A stretch of DNA of 58,738 nucleotides from Pseudomonadota bacterium (GTDB lineage: Bacteria > Pseudomonadota > Alphaproteobacteria > Rhizobiales > Xanthobacteraceae), in contig QEVP01000013.1 of assembly GCA_003576765.1 (NCBI GenBank), positions 1 to 58,738 on the forward strand, read 5' to 3'. The notes below the pieces were generated by a model. The model was not told the DNA's origin and did not search any database. It was given only the letters and a program-made list of their open reading frames with translations. Positions 9,100 to 17,192 of the stretch are shown one piece after another. The position numbers and the translations under genes were made by a program. How positions within the stretch are numbered: the stretch's first letter is position 1; every line of letters begins with the position of its first letter.

Positions 9100-10206
9100 T
9101 CACGCCCATTCGACGCCGGCTTCGCCGGCGAGGTCGATCGAGCTTTTGACGCCGAGGTCGTCGAAATGCCGCTCGAGGAAGCGCCGCGCGGCGCGCTGGC
9201 CGGCCCGGTGCAGCAGCATCAGGAAGTCGTAGTCGGTCTTCAGCTTGCTGGTGCCGACCAGCCGCGCGCCGAGCGGGCCGAGATCGATGCGGTGGATGTT
9301 GAGCCGCCGGTACTCGCCCTCGCCGGTGCCGCGCGGCAGGCGGCCGTCGTCGATCAGGCGGGTGACGAAATCCATCGACCGCAGTTCGGAGATCAGCGCC
9401 GCGTTGAAGGTGATCTCGTTCAGCCGGTTGACGATCTCCGCCGAAGTCCGTGGCGTGGTGGCGCGCACCACCGGGTTGATCTGCACGACGATGACATCCT
9501 CGGCCTCGGTCGATTGCAGAAATGGAAAGATCGGCGGATTGCCCATGTAGCCGCCGTCCCAGTACGGCACGCCGTCAATCTCGACCGCACGGAATAAAAA
9601 CGGCAGCGCCGCCGAGGCCATCACCGCATCGGCGGTGATCGCCTCGCGCGAGAACAGCGTCAGCCGCCCGGTGTGGACGTTGGTGGCGGCGATGTAGAGC
9701 GCGAGGTCGGCCTCGCGCACCGCGTCGAAGTCGACGAAGCGGGCGATCAGGTCCTTGAGCGGATTGATGTTGAGCGGGTTGAGATCGTAGGGCGAGAAGT
9801 AGCGCGCCATGGCTTCGAACCAGCCGCGGATCGGGCTTGCCGCGAACGGCATCAGCGAGAACAGCCGGTCGGCGACCGCGCGCTGCACCGGCGGCAGGTC
9901 GCCGCCGGCCGACGCCGCGCGCCAGAACGCGGCGAGCCGCTTGCGCGCCTCCTCCGGGCCGCCGCGGGCGAGCCCGTCCGCCACCATCACCGCATTGACG
10001 GCGCCGGCGGAGGCCCCGGAGATCCCGGTGATGGTCAGCCGTCCGTCGGCCAGAAGCTGATCGAGCACGCCCCAGGTGAAGGCGCCGTGCGCGCCGCCGC
10101 CCTGCAGCGCCAGATTGACCTTCCGGGTCGCGGTCGGAGACGATGCGGCCCCGGCGCGACGCCAATGGGTGAGGGTTTCGAGGTAGGAGCGCAGGTGGCT
10201 TGCCAC
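9100..10206 (-). CDS. Patatin-like phospholipase family protein
   Basis: This 368-residue predicted lipid acyl hydrolase carries the full patatin Ser-Asp dyad signature. The oxyanion loop is GGGAHG at 36-41, the nucleophile elbow is GASAG with S66, and the acid motif is DGG in YWDGGYMGNPP. The start is a GTG at 10206. There is no signal peptide, so it is probably cytosolic or membrane-associated. It faces away from the Zur gene across an intergenic region that contains a family A repeat. The substrate is not known. Confidence 0.93.
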   Translation of the reverse strand: MASHLRSYLETLTHWRRAGAASSPTATRKVNLALQGGGAHGAFTWGVLDQLLADGRLTITGISGASAGAVNAVMVADGLARGGPEEARKRLAAFWRAASAGGDLPPVQRAVADRLFSLMPFAASPIRGWFEAMARYFSPYDLNPLNINPLKDLIARFVDFDAVREADLALYIAATNVHTGRLTLFSREAITADAVMASAALPFLFRAVEIDGVPYWDGGYMGNPPIFPFLQSTEAEDVIVVQINPVVRATTPRTSAEIVNRLNEITFNAALISELRSMDFVTRLIDDGRLPRGTGEGEYRRLNIHRIDLGPLGARLVGTSKLKTDYDFLMLLHRAGQRAARRFLERHFDDLGVKSSIDLAGEAGVEWA

Positions 10207-10233
10207 GGTCGGCCTCGCTGGTGAGCCTCGATC

Positions 10234-10280
10234 AGCATGATCCCGAAACCGGGAACCGATTTTCGGATAGGATCATCCTC
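10234..10280. repeat. Palindromic repeat, family A, copy 1
   Basis: An imperfect inverted repeat of about 47 bases begins AGCATGATCCCGAAA and ends TTTTCGGATAGGATCATCC. It lies between the divergent patatin and Zur genes. It is closely related to copies at 10959-11007, 23491-23539 and 38434-38482. Confidence 0.85.
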
Positions 10281-10464
10281 GAACGAACGGATAGGCGACG
10301 AGTCTGATTCAACGGCTGGATCAGCCTCTCAACTCTGGAGACGTCGGCATATGGCGCGGCAGGATGGAAATTGTGCAGCGCAATAGTGTCGCTATGATGA
10401 ACGCCGCCAAAATGGTATGCCGTTGCATGGATCGCACCACCCCGTGCTTGAATGAGGCTCGGGC

Positions 10465-10959
10465 ATGACGCCGCCGACATCATCTTTCCCGGAACCGGGC
10501 CACGACCACGCCCGCTGCGCGGCCGAGGCGATCGCGCATGCCGAACGCGCCTGCCTGGCGCGCGGCCAGCGCTTTACGCCGATCCGCCGCGAGGTGCTGG
10601 AGGCGCTGCTGGCGAGCCACCGCCCGCTCGGCGCCTACGAGATCATCGACAGGCTGGCTGAGACAACCGCGACGCGCCCGGCGCCGATCACGGTCTACCG
10701 TGCGCTCGATTTCCTCACCGCCAACGGCTTTGTGCATCGCATCGAGAGCCGCAACGCCTTTCTCGCCTGCTCGCACGATCACGATGCCTCGACCATCGTC
10801 GCGTTCCTGATCTGCGAGCGCTGCGGCGCGGTCGGCGAGATCGCGGCGGCGCCGATGGCCGAACGGCTGCATCAGGCGGCGCGCGCCACCGGCTTTACGC
10901 CGCGGCTGTCGGTGGTGGAGATCACCGGCACCTGCGACCACTGCCGGACCAAGGAGTAG
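10465..10959 (+). CDS. zur: Fur-family transcriptional regulator, Zur-like
   Basis: This 164-residue protein has a winged helix (RFTPIRREVLEALL to ITVYRALDFLTANG) and a dimerisation domain. The structural zinc site is two CxxC pairs, C117/C120 (CERC) and C157/C160 (CDHC). A histidine cluster CSHDHD (102-107) fits a regulatory metal site. Sequence layout and the HxHD pattern resemble zinc-sensing Zur rather than Fur or PerR, but this is a family-level judgement. No znuABC genes or clear Zur box lie next to it. The TAG stop codon runs straight into a family A repeat. Confidence 0.85.
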   Translation: MTPPTSSFPEPGHDHARCAAEAIAHAERACLARGQRFTPIRREVLEALLASHRPLGAYEIIDRLAETTATRPAPITVYRALDFLTANGFVHRIESRNAFLACSHDHDASTIVAFLICERCGAVGEIAAAPMAERLHQAARATGFTPRLSVVEITGTCDHCRTKE

Positions 10960-11007
10960 AGCATGATCCCGAAAAGTGGGAACCGGTTTTCGGATAAGAT
11001 CATGCTC
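10959..11007. repeat. Palindromic repeat, family A, copy 2
   Basis: A 49-bp element has outer arms GAGCATGATC/GATCATGCTC that are exact inverted copies, and a centre reading AAGTGGGAACCGGTTTTCGG. Its first base is the last base of the Zur stop codon (TAG). A degraded partial copy (GAGAACCGGCTTTCGGA) lies at 11034-11050. Confidence 0.9.
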
Positions 11008-11111
11008 AAACAAAACCCATAGTCCCCATAATTGAGAACCGGCTTTCGGACGTACCGGCCTGGCCGCCGGTCCTAGAGCGAACGCCCGCCGCTCGCAGGA
11101 CATTGCCTTTC

Positions 11112-12017
11112 ATGTCTCAGCCCTCCCCCGCGCGTCCGCTCGACGCCGCCGCCATCGCCCTCGTCGTGCTGCTGTGCCTGACCTGGGGCTTCAACCAGGT
11201 GGCGATCAAGCTGGTGCTGCCGGAAATCCCGCCGTTGACGCAGGCGGCGCTGCGCTCGCTCGGCGGGCTCGTCGTCGTGGCGATCATCGCCGCGATCCGC
11301 CGTGTGCCGCTGTGGTCGCGCGACGGCACGCTCAAGGCCGGCATTTTGATCGGGGTGATTTTCGGCTTCGAGTTCGTGCTGATGTATCTCGGCCTGGTGT
11401 GGACCACCGCCTCGCGCGCCGTCGTGTTCATCTACACCGCCCCGTTCTTCGTGGCGTTCGGCGCCAGCCGGCTCCTGGGGGAGCGGCTGACGCCGGTGCA
11501 GTGGGTCGGGCTGGCGCTGTCGTTCACTGCGGTGGTGCTGGCGATCGGCGCACCGCAGCCCGGCGTCGATGCCAAGGTGCTGCTCGGCGATCTCATGCTG
11601 CTCGGCACCGGCGCGCTGTGGGGAGCCTCCACCATCATCATCAAGGTCAGCCGGCTCAATCAGGTGTCGGCCGAAAAAGGACTATCTTATCAGCTCCTTA
11701 TATCAGTCCCGATCCTTGGTATCGGAGCCCTTGTGGCCGGCGAGACGATGACCGCGGTTCCCGGCCCGATGGCGACCGGCCTGATGGTCTATCAGGCGGT
11801 CTGGGTGATCGGCGCGACGTTCCTCTTGTGGTTCGTGCTGGTCAAGGCGTACTCGGCCAGCAAATTGTCGGCGTTCACCTTTTTGACCCCTTTATTCGGC
11901 GTGGCGGCGGGTTATTTCATCCTCGACGAGCCGATCTCGATGGCGTTCGGGGTGGCGGCGCTGTTAGTGATCGTCGGCCTTTATCTGGTGAACCGTCCTG
12001 CGCCCGGTCCCGACTGA
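11112..12017 (+). CDS. EamA/DMT-family inner-membrane transporter
   Basis: This 301-residue protein has ten predicted membrane helices in two EamA repeats (first starting AIALVVLLCLTWGFNQVAIK, second LMLLGTGALWGASTIIIK). Members export metabolites or amino acids, and no substrate can be assigned. The ATG at 11112 is preferred to a TTG nine bases upstream. An oddity is a stretch at about 11676-11732 in the second repeat that uses AT-rich codons rare in this genome (CTA, TCT, CTT, ATA, TCA), while the protein sequence stays family-like. Confidence 0.92.
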   Translation: MSQPSPARPLDAAAIALVVLLCLTWGFNQVAIKLVLPEIPPLTQAALRSLGGLVVVAIIAAIRRVPLWSRDGTLKAGILIGVIFGFEFVLMYLGLVWTTASRAVVFIYTAPFFVAFGASRLLGERLTPVQWVGLALSFTAVVLAIGAPQPGVDAKVLLGDLMLLGTGALWGASTIIIKVSRLNQVSAEKGLSYQLLISVPILGIGALVAGETMTAVPGPMATGLMVYQAVWVIGATFLLWFVLVKAYSASKLSAFTFLTPLFGVAAGYFILDEPISMAFGVAALLVIVGLYLVNRPAPGPD

Positions 12018-12056
12018 CATGTCGCCCCAGGGTGCGGGCGTGGCCCGGTCCCCCCG

Positions 12057-12086
12057 TCGGTCCATTGAAGCATCGGTCCATTGAAG
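12057..12086. repeat. Tandem 14-bp direct repeat upstream of ispG
   Basis: TCGGTCCATTGAAG occurs twice (12057-12070 and 12073-12086) with a two-base spacer, a 16-base period. The second copy ends 30 bases before the ispG ATG, so the repeat lies in the ispG leader or promoter. Confidence 0.85.
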
Positions 12087-12116
12087 ATTGTCACGAAAAG
12101 CTGATATTTGAAGCCC

Positions 12117-13394
12117 ATGAACAAGCCTGAACAGCCGCCTTCCGATATCGCGGGGCCAAAGCCCCGGCATGTGACCACCCGCGTCATGGTCGGCGATATC
12201 GCCGTCGGCGGCGGTGCGCCGATCGTCGTGCAGTCGATGACCAACACCGACACCGCCGACGTCGCGGCGACCGTCGAGCAGGTGGCTGCGCTCTCCCGCG
12301 CCGGTTCCGAACTGGTGCGCATCACGGTGGATCGCGACGAGGCGGCTGCCGCTGTGCCGCACATTCGCGACGGCCTGCGCAAACGCGGCGTCACCGTGCC
12401 GCTGGTCGGCGACTTCCACTATATCGGCCACAAGCTTCTGGCCGACCATCCGGCCTGCGCCGAGGCACTCGACAAGTACCGCATCAATCCCGGCAATGTC
12501 GGCTTCAAGGACAAGCGCGACAAGCAGTTCTCCGACATCGTCGAGTTCGCGATTCGGTACGGCAAGCCGGTGCGCATCGGCGCCAACTGGGGTTCGCTCG
12601 ATCAGGAGTTGCTGACGCACCTGATGGAGGAAAACGCAAAGCTCGCCGAGCCGCGCGACGCGCGCGCGGTGATGCGCGAGGCCATGGTGCAGTCGGCGCT
12701 GACCTCGGCGGCGCGCGCCGAGGAGATCGGCCTGCCGAAGAACCGCATCATCCTGTCCGCCAAGGTGTCCGCGGTGCAGGATCTGATCGCCGTCTATCGC
12801 GACCTCGCCGCGCGCTCCGACTACGCCATCCACCTCGGCCTCACCGAAGCCGGCATGGGCTCGAAAGGCATCGTCGCTTCCTCCGCCGCGCTCGGCATTT
12901 TGCTGCAGGACGGCATCGGCGACACCATCCGCATTTCGCTGACCCCGGAGCCGGGCGGCGACCGTACCCGCGAGGTGCAGGTCGGCCAGGAACTGCTGCA
13001 GACCATGGGGTTCCGCACCTTCGTGCCGCTGGTCGCGGCCTGCCCCGGCTGCGGCCGCACCACCTCGACCACCTTCCAGGAACTGGCGCGCAGCATCCAG
13101 GACTTCATTCGCGACGAGATGCCGGCATGGCGCACGCGCTATCCCGGCGTCGAGGGCCTCAACGTCGCGGTGATGGGCTGCATCGTCAACGGTCCCGGCG
13201 AGTCCAAGCACGCCGACATCGGCATCTCGCTGCCGGGCACGGGCGAGGCGCCGTCGGCGCCGGTGTTCGTCGATGGCAAGAAGTTCCGCACGCTGCGCGG
13301 GCCGACCATCGCCGCCGACTTCAAGGCGCTGGTGATCGACTATATCGAGCAGCGCTACGGCCAGAACGTCGGCCACACCACCGCCGCGGAGTAG
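12117..13394 (+). CDS. ispG: 4-hydroxy-3-methylbut-2-enyl diphosphate synthase (flavodoxin/ferredoxin type)
   Basis: IspG (GcpE) is the sixth enzyme of the MEP isoprenoid pathway and converts MEcPP to HMBPP with a [4Fe-4S] cluster. The 425-residue product has an N-terminal TIM barrel ([32 protein letters not shown]). The C-terminal cluster domain carries ligands C309, C312 (CPGCG), C355 (GCIVNGPGE) and E362. The spacing of the third Cys to Glu is seven, as in E. coli. The ATG at 12117 is chosen over a TTG nine bases upstream. A prenyl diphosphate synthase, the downstream branch, lies nearby at 14261-15187. Confidence 0.98.
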   Translation: MNKPEQPPSDIAGPKPRHVTTRVMVGDIAVGGGAPIVVQSMTNTDTADVAATVEQVAALSRAGSELVRITVDRDEAAAAVPHIRDGLRKRGVTVPLVGDFHYIGHKLLADHPACAEALDKYRINPGNVGFKDKRDKQFSDIVEFAIRYGKPVRIGANWGSLDQELLTHLMEENAKLAEPRDARAVMREAMVQSALTSAARAEEIGLPKNRIILSAKVSAVQDLIAVYRDLAARSDYAIHLGLTEAGMGSKGIVASSAALGILLQDGIGDTIRISLTPEPGGDRTREVQVGQELLQTMGFRTFVPLVAACPGCGRTTSTTFQELARSIQDFIRDEMPAWRTRYPGVEGLNVAVMGCIVNGPGESKHADIGISLPGTGEAPSAPVFVDGKKFRTLRGPTIAADFKALVIDYIEQRYGQNVGHTTAAE

Positions 13395-13425
13395 CTGCCC
13401 GTCACGACGGCTCGGGAGAAGCCGC

Positions 13426-13556
13426 GGTGTCCCGGACGCGGTGCGGCGTGAATCGCGGTACCGCAGAGCCGGGACCGTCGCGGGCGCGGCTTTCGTTCAT
13501 GGCGATCCCGGACCAGCGACGCGGCACGGCGTGCCGCGTCGCATCCGGGATGCGGA
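13426..13556. repeat. Paired palindromic repeat, family C, copy 2
   Basis: Two hairpins (about 13426-13478 and 13504-13551) have arms such as GTCCCGGACGCGGTGCGG/CCGCAGAGCCGGGAC and GATCCCGGA...TCCGGGATG. The layout is the same as at 5671-5797. It lies between the convergent genes ispG and the DUF1345 gene. Confidence 0.8.
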
Positions 13557-13577
13557 CGCAGTGCGGCGCATGACAGC

Positions 13578-14249
13578 TCACGAGATGAGGCCGGCGGCGA
13601 TGTTGATCGTCAGTGCCAACAGCGCGGTGTTGAATACGAACGACACGATGCCGTGCGCCGTCGCGGTGCGGCGGATCGCCTTGCTGGTGATGCCGACGTC
13701 CGACACCTGCGCCGTCATGCCGATGACGAACGAGAAATAGACGAAATCCCAGTAGTCCGGCCTGTCGTCGCCGGGAAATGCCAGCCCGCCGCCGCGCCTT
13801 TCGCTGTAGTAGTCGTGCGCGTAATGCAGCGCGAAGGTGGTGTGCACCACCGTCCACGACAGCGCGATGGTGGCGACAGCCAGTGCGACGCCGAAGCCGC
13901 CGCGATCGGGCTGGCCGAGTTCGAACACGATCGCGGCGATGCTGGCAAAGGCGCCGATCGCGGTGACGATCAGGATGAGGAAGCGGCCGTCGTCCTGCAA
14001 GGCCGCCTGCTGGCGGATGTGTCCGATGCCGCTGCGCAGCACGAAGGCGTAGACCAGCAAGAGATACAGTGCGGCGAAGACGTCCCACGCCATGAGAAGC
14101 CGCGTCACCGGCGACAGCGTGTCCGGCAGCAGCGCGTAGACGACGATACCGCAGGCAAGCGCGATGAAGGTGCGCGCGCGGGCGTAGACGATGCGCAGCG
14201 CCCATGGCCATTTTTGAAATCGAGCGAGATGCGGCGGGGGCTCGCTCAT
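13578..14249 (-). CDS. DUF1345 family integral membrane protein
   Basis: This 223-residue protein has about five hydrophobic segments: RTFIALACGIVVYALL, MAWDVFAALYLLLVY, ILIVTAIGAFASIAAIVF, the stretch from ALAVATIALSWTVVHTTFALHY, and a C-terminal one. The conserved block between segments (HYAHDYYSERRGG, then DYWDFVYFSFVIGMTAQVSDV) is characteristic of DUF1345. No biochemical role is known for this family. It follows the prenyl synthase gene on the same strand by only 11 bases, so the two are probably co-transcribed. Confidence 0.88.
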   Translation of the reverse strand: MSEPPPHLARFQKWPWALRIVYARARTFIALACGIVVYALLPDTLSPVTRLLMAWDVFAALYLLLVYAFVLRSGIGHIRQQAALQDDGRFLILIVTAIGAFASIAAIVFELGQPDRGGFGVALAVATIALSWTVVHTTFALHYAHDYYSERRGGGLAFPGDDRPDYWDFVYFSFVIGMTAQVSDVGITSKAIRRTATAHGIVSFVFNTALLALTINIAAGLIS

Positions 14250-14260
14250 TATACCCGCCG

Positions 14261-15187
14261 CTAGTTCTTGCGCTCGGCGACGAAGCGGGCGGCGGCGCGC
14301 AGCACGTCGGCCCTGCCGCCGAAGCGGTCGAGCGCCTTGTCGCCTTGCGCCAGCAGATCGCGCACGCGCTGTCTTGCCCCCTCAACGCCGAGCTGGGTGA
14401 CGAAGGTGGTCTTGCCGAGCGCGGCATCCTGCCCGGTCTCCTTGCCGAGCGTTGCCGCGTCGCCCTCGACGTCGAGCAGGTCGTCGGCGATCTGGAAGGC
14501 TTCGCCGAGCGCGCGGCCAAAAATGTCGAGCGCGCGATGGTCGTCGGCGCTGGCCTCGCCAAGGATCGCGCCGCTGATGCAGCCGAAGCGCAACAGCGCC
14601 CCGGTCTTCATCTGCTGCACGCGCGCGACATCGACCGGCCCGGTGTCGCCGAAGCGGCCTTCGCCGGCGAGATCGAGCATCTGGCCGCCAACCATGCCGC
14701 CGATGCCGGCGGCGCGCGCCAGCGCCCGCGTCAGGTTCAGCCGCACCGCGGGATCGCGATGGATCTCGTCGCGGGTGACGATATCGAAGGCGAGCGTCAA
14801 CAGCCCGTCGCCGGCGAGGATGGCGGTGGCGTCGTCATAGACCTTGTGCAGCGTCGGGCGGCCGCGCCGCAGGTCGCTGTCGTCCATCGCCGGCAGGTCG
14901 TCGTGGATCAGCGAATAGCAATGGATGCATTCGAGCGCCGCGCCGGCGAGCAGCGCCGCCTTGCGATCGACGCCGAACACCGCCGCACTCTCGACGACCA
15001 GAAACGGGCGCAGCCGTTTGCCGCCGCCGAGCGAGGAATAGCGCATCGCCTCCATCACGCGCTTCGGCCGCGCGATCTCGTCCGGCAGCACCTCGTCGGA
15101 CAGAAGCGCTGCGAGCAGCGTCTCGGTGTCGTCCGCCGTGGCGTCCAGGCGTTTGACGAAATCGGCGGGCGAAAGTCCGGCGGTCAT
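14261..15187 (-). CDS. ispA: Polyprenyl diphosphate synthase (farnesyl/geranylgeranyl type)
   Basis: This 308-residue trans-isoprenyl diphosphate synthase condenses IPP with allylic diphosphates. The substrate-binding motif GGKRLRP is at 55-61. The first aspartate-rich motif is D96-D97 to D102-D103 (DDLPAMDD) and the second is DDLLD at 235-239. The DDx4DD form of the first motif with C-Y-S before it fits bacterial type II FPP synthase, so farnesyl diphosphate is the likely product; geranylgeranyl cannot be excluded. It is divergent from mtgA, whose peptidoglycan work depends on polyprenyl carriers. Confidence 0.93.
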   Translation of the reverse strand: MTAGLSPADFVKRLDATADDTETLLAALLSDEVLPDEIARPKRVMEAMRYSSLGGGKRLRPFLVVESAAVFGVDRKAALLAGAALECIHCYSLIHDDLPAMDDSDLRRGRPTLHKVYDDATAILAGDGLLTLAFDIVTRDEIHRDPAVRLNLTRALARAAGIGGMVGGQMLDLAGEGRFGDTGPVDVARVQQMKTGALLRFGCISGAILGEASADDHRALDIFGRALGEAFQIADDLLDVEGDAATLGKETGQDAALGKTTFVTQLGVEGARQRVRDLLAQGDKALDRFGGRADVLRAAARFVAERKN

Positions 15188-15333
15188 ATGCGAATAACTC
15201 CCATCAAAAAGAACGGCGACAATCGGTCATGGCGCGGCCTTCGTCAATTCCGGCCGCGGTCCGATTCCTTGCGGCGCCGGCTTGCGAATTCTGTTAGCTG
15301 GGAGGTCGGCCGGAGCGAAACGAAAGGGCAGGC

Positions 15334-16011
15334 TTGAAACGGATTATCCGCGTGGCGCTGGTCGCGGTGCTCATCGTCGTGGCGCTGCCCTACGTTTTGA
15401 CGCCGCTCTACCGGGCCGGCCATCCGGTCTCCACCCTGATGCTGTGGCGCTGGGCGACTGGCGCCCCGGTGACGCGCGACTGGCGCGACCTCGACGTCAT
15501 CGCAGCCGTGCTGCCGCGCACGGTGATCGCTGCCGAGGACGCAAAATTCTGCGCCCACAACGGCATCGACTGGGAGACGTTGCAGGAGGTGATCGAGGAC
15601 GCGCAGGACGGCGAGCCGGCCCGTGGCGGCTCGACCATCACGCAGCAGCTCGCCAAGAATTTATTCCTGTGGGGCGGCCGAAGCTACGTCCGCAAGGCGC
15701 TGGAGTTGCCGCTGGCCTTGTGGATCGACGCTGTGCTGCCCAAGGGCCGTATCCTCGAACTCTATCTCAATGTCGCCGAGTGGGGGCCGGCCGGGCAGTT
15801 CGGGGCCGAGGCGGGGGCGCGGCATGCCTTCGGCAAGGCGGCCGCGCAGCTCACCGCCCATGAGGCGGCCCTGCTGGCGGCGATCCTGCCCAACCCGGTG
15901 GTGCGCAGCGCCAGCCGCCCCTCGCGCGGCGTGCGCCGGCGGGCCGGCATCTACATCGCCCGCGCCCGCGCCATCGATCTCGCCGCCTGCTCCGTGGCAA
16001 AGACCCGGTAG
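15334..16011 (+). CDS. mtgA: Monofunctional peptidoglycan glycosyltransferase
   Basis: MtgA polymerises lipid II into glycan strands at the inner membrane without a transpeptidase domain. The 225-residue protein has an N-terminal membrane anchor (residues 4-25) and the GT51 motifs: catalytic E68 in [20 protein letters not shown], and [12 protein letters not shown]. It stops soon after the GT51 fold, as MtgA should. The start is a TTG at 15334, chosen because the anchor begins there and no in-frame ATG precedes the conserved region. Confidence 0.96.
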   Translation: MKRIIRVALVAVLIVVALPYVLTPLYRAGHPVSTLMLWRWATGAPVTRDWRDLDVIAAVLPRTVIAAEDAKFCAHNGIDWETLQEVIEDAQDGEPARGGSTITQQLAKNLFLWGGRSYVRKALELPLALWIDAVLPKGRILELYLNVAEWGPAGQFGAEAGARHAFGKAAAQLTAHEAALLAAILPNPVVRSASRPSRGVRRRAGIYIARARAIDLAACSVAKTR

Positions 16012-16185
16012 GTGCTCCGGCGTCAGCCGCCGCATCGCAATATTCGCTCTGGCCTCGTGCCGCGGCTTCCTTTATAAGCCCGGCCTTGAGACCGTTTCCG
16101 GCCGCGCGTTGGCGCGCGTGCCCGGCTGTCCGGATTCCGCTGGAACCCGACGGCCATCCCAACGACCCTGCGAAGGACACTCACC

Positions 16186-16371
16186 ATGGCCGTTCCGAGA
16201 AAGAAAACGTCGCCGTCGCGGCGTGGCATGCGCCGCTCCGCCGATGCGCTGAAGAAGCCGACCTATGTCGAGGACAAGGATTCCGGCGAACTGCGCCGTC
16301 CGCACCACCTCGACCTCAAGACCGGCATGTACAAGGGTCGTCAGGTGCTCAAGGTGAAGAAGGACGACTGA
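16186..16371 (+). CDS. rpmF: 50S ribosomal protein L32
   Basis: This 61-residue basic protein begins [20 protein letters not shown], the standard start of bacterial L32 in alphaproteobacteria. The zinc-binding cysteines of some L32 proteins are absent, which is normal for this group. An AAGGA ribosome site precedes it. A possible -10 element TATAAG lies at 16073-16078, but no clear -35 element was found. It stands alone between mtgA and a membrane protein. Confidence 0.97.
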   Translation: MAVPRKKTSPSRRGMRRSADALKKPTYVEDKDSGELRRPHHLDLKTGMYKGRQVLKVKKDD

Positions 16372-16420
16372 CGTCTCCGGCTGGCTCCGGCCCCGGTGCA
16401 GACAGGAGAAGACCAAGGCG

Positions 16421-17101
16421 ATGTTCGGTTTTCCCCTTCTCCTGATCCCGCTCGCGATCTTCAACATCGTCATCTTCCTGTTCCAGGCATCGGCGGAGGT
16501 TTTCGCCGGCCCCGTATTCACTGTCGCGCTGATGTCCGGCGCGACATGGACGGTGACGTTTGGCGATATCCTGATCGGCGTCAGCCTGCTCCTGCTGTTG
16601 TGCGAGATCGTCAAGGTGGGGCGCGCGGGCGGCCGTTACCTCACCGACCACCTGCTGTCGCTGTTGGTGCTGGCGGCCGCGGTTGCCGAGTTCGTGTGGC
16701 TGGCGCCGTTCGGCACCTCGATTTTCCTCCTGCTGTGTGCGTTGGCGTTTGTCGATTTCGTCGCCGGGATTGCGTTGCATCGGCGGCGCGCGCGGGTCCC
16801 GGCGCCGGCCCCCGCCGCGATGCCTCCACAACCTTCGCCGCCTCCGCCTCCTCCCGCGCCCGTGCCAGCCCCGTCAGCCGCGCCGCGCATCGAACCGGCT
16901 CCGGCGCCTTCACCGCCGCCCCCACCCCCGGAGAGACCGGCGCCCGCCGCGCCTTCGGCAGACCCTGCCGTGGTGCCGCCGGCACAGGGAAGCGAGCCCT
17001 CGCTCGGCGCGCTGGTGCCGGGCGTTGCCGCCACCCCGCCGGCCGATACGCCCGCGCCGTCCGACCGGCCCGGGCCCGAAGAGCCGCCGCAGCGGTCCTG
17101 A
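16421..17101 (+). CDS. Uncharacterised membrane protein with proline-rich tail
   Basis: This 226-residue protein has four predicted membrane helices in the first 125 residues (starting FGFPLLLIPLAIFNIVIFLF). A cytosolic or periplasmic tail of about 100 residues follows and is very rich in Pro and Ala. The membrane part keeps codon use like its neighbours. The tail is low complexity, and proline-rich frames also appear on other strands there, but the membrane part and the ATG at 16421 support a real gene. It may be co-transcribed with rpmF. No function can be assigned. Confidence 0.75.
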   Translation: MFGFPLLLIPLAIFNIVIFLFQASAEVFAGPVFTVALMSGATWTVTFGDILIGVSLLLLLCEIVKVGRAGGRYLTDHLLSLLVLAAAVAEFVWLAPFGTSIFLLLCALAFVDFVAGIALHRRRARVPAPAPAAMPPQPSPPPPPPAPVPAPSAAPRIEPAPAPSPPPPPPERPAPAAPSADPAVVPPAQGSEPSLGALVPGVAATPPADTPAPSDRPGPEEPPQRS

Positions 17102-17140
17102 ACTCGTCACCATTTCCGGGCATGCTTCGTCCCCGACTTT

Positions 17141-17164
17141 GCGGGTTGCATATCGGGAACCCGC
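17141..17164. terminator. Stem-loop between the membrane protein and GGDEF/EAL genes
   Basis: A 7-bp stem GCGGGTT/AACCCGC has a 10-base loop. There is no T-run, so it is at most a weak terminator or leader structure. Confidence 0.35.
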
Positions 17165-17192
17165 CGGTGTCTAATGGAACCTGGACGATGGC

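Noticed and set aside
10965..11100. Peptide-like reading of the family A repeat (EHDLIRKPVPTFRDHA) as a coding sequence
   Set aside because: The same peptide appears wherever the palindrome occurs (also near 23500), so it is a translated repeat, not a gene.
16073..16078. Promoter of rpmF at TATAAG
   Set aside because: A good -10 word, but no convincing -35 element 16-18 bases upstream, so it is only mentioned in the rpmF entry.
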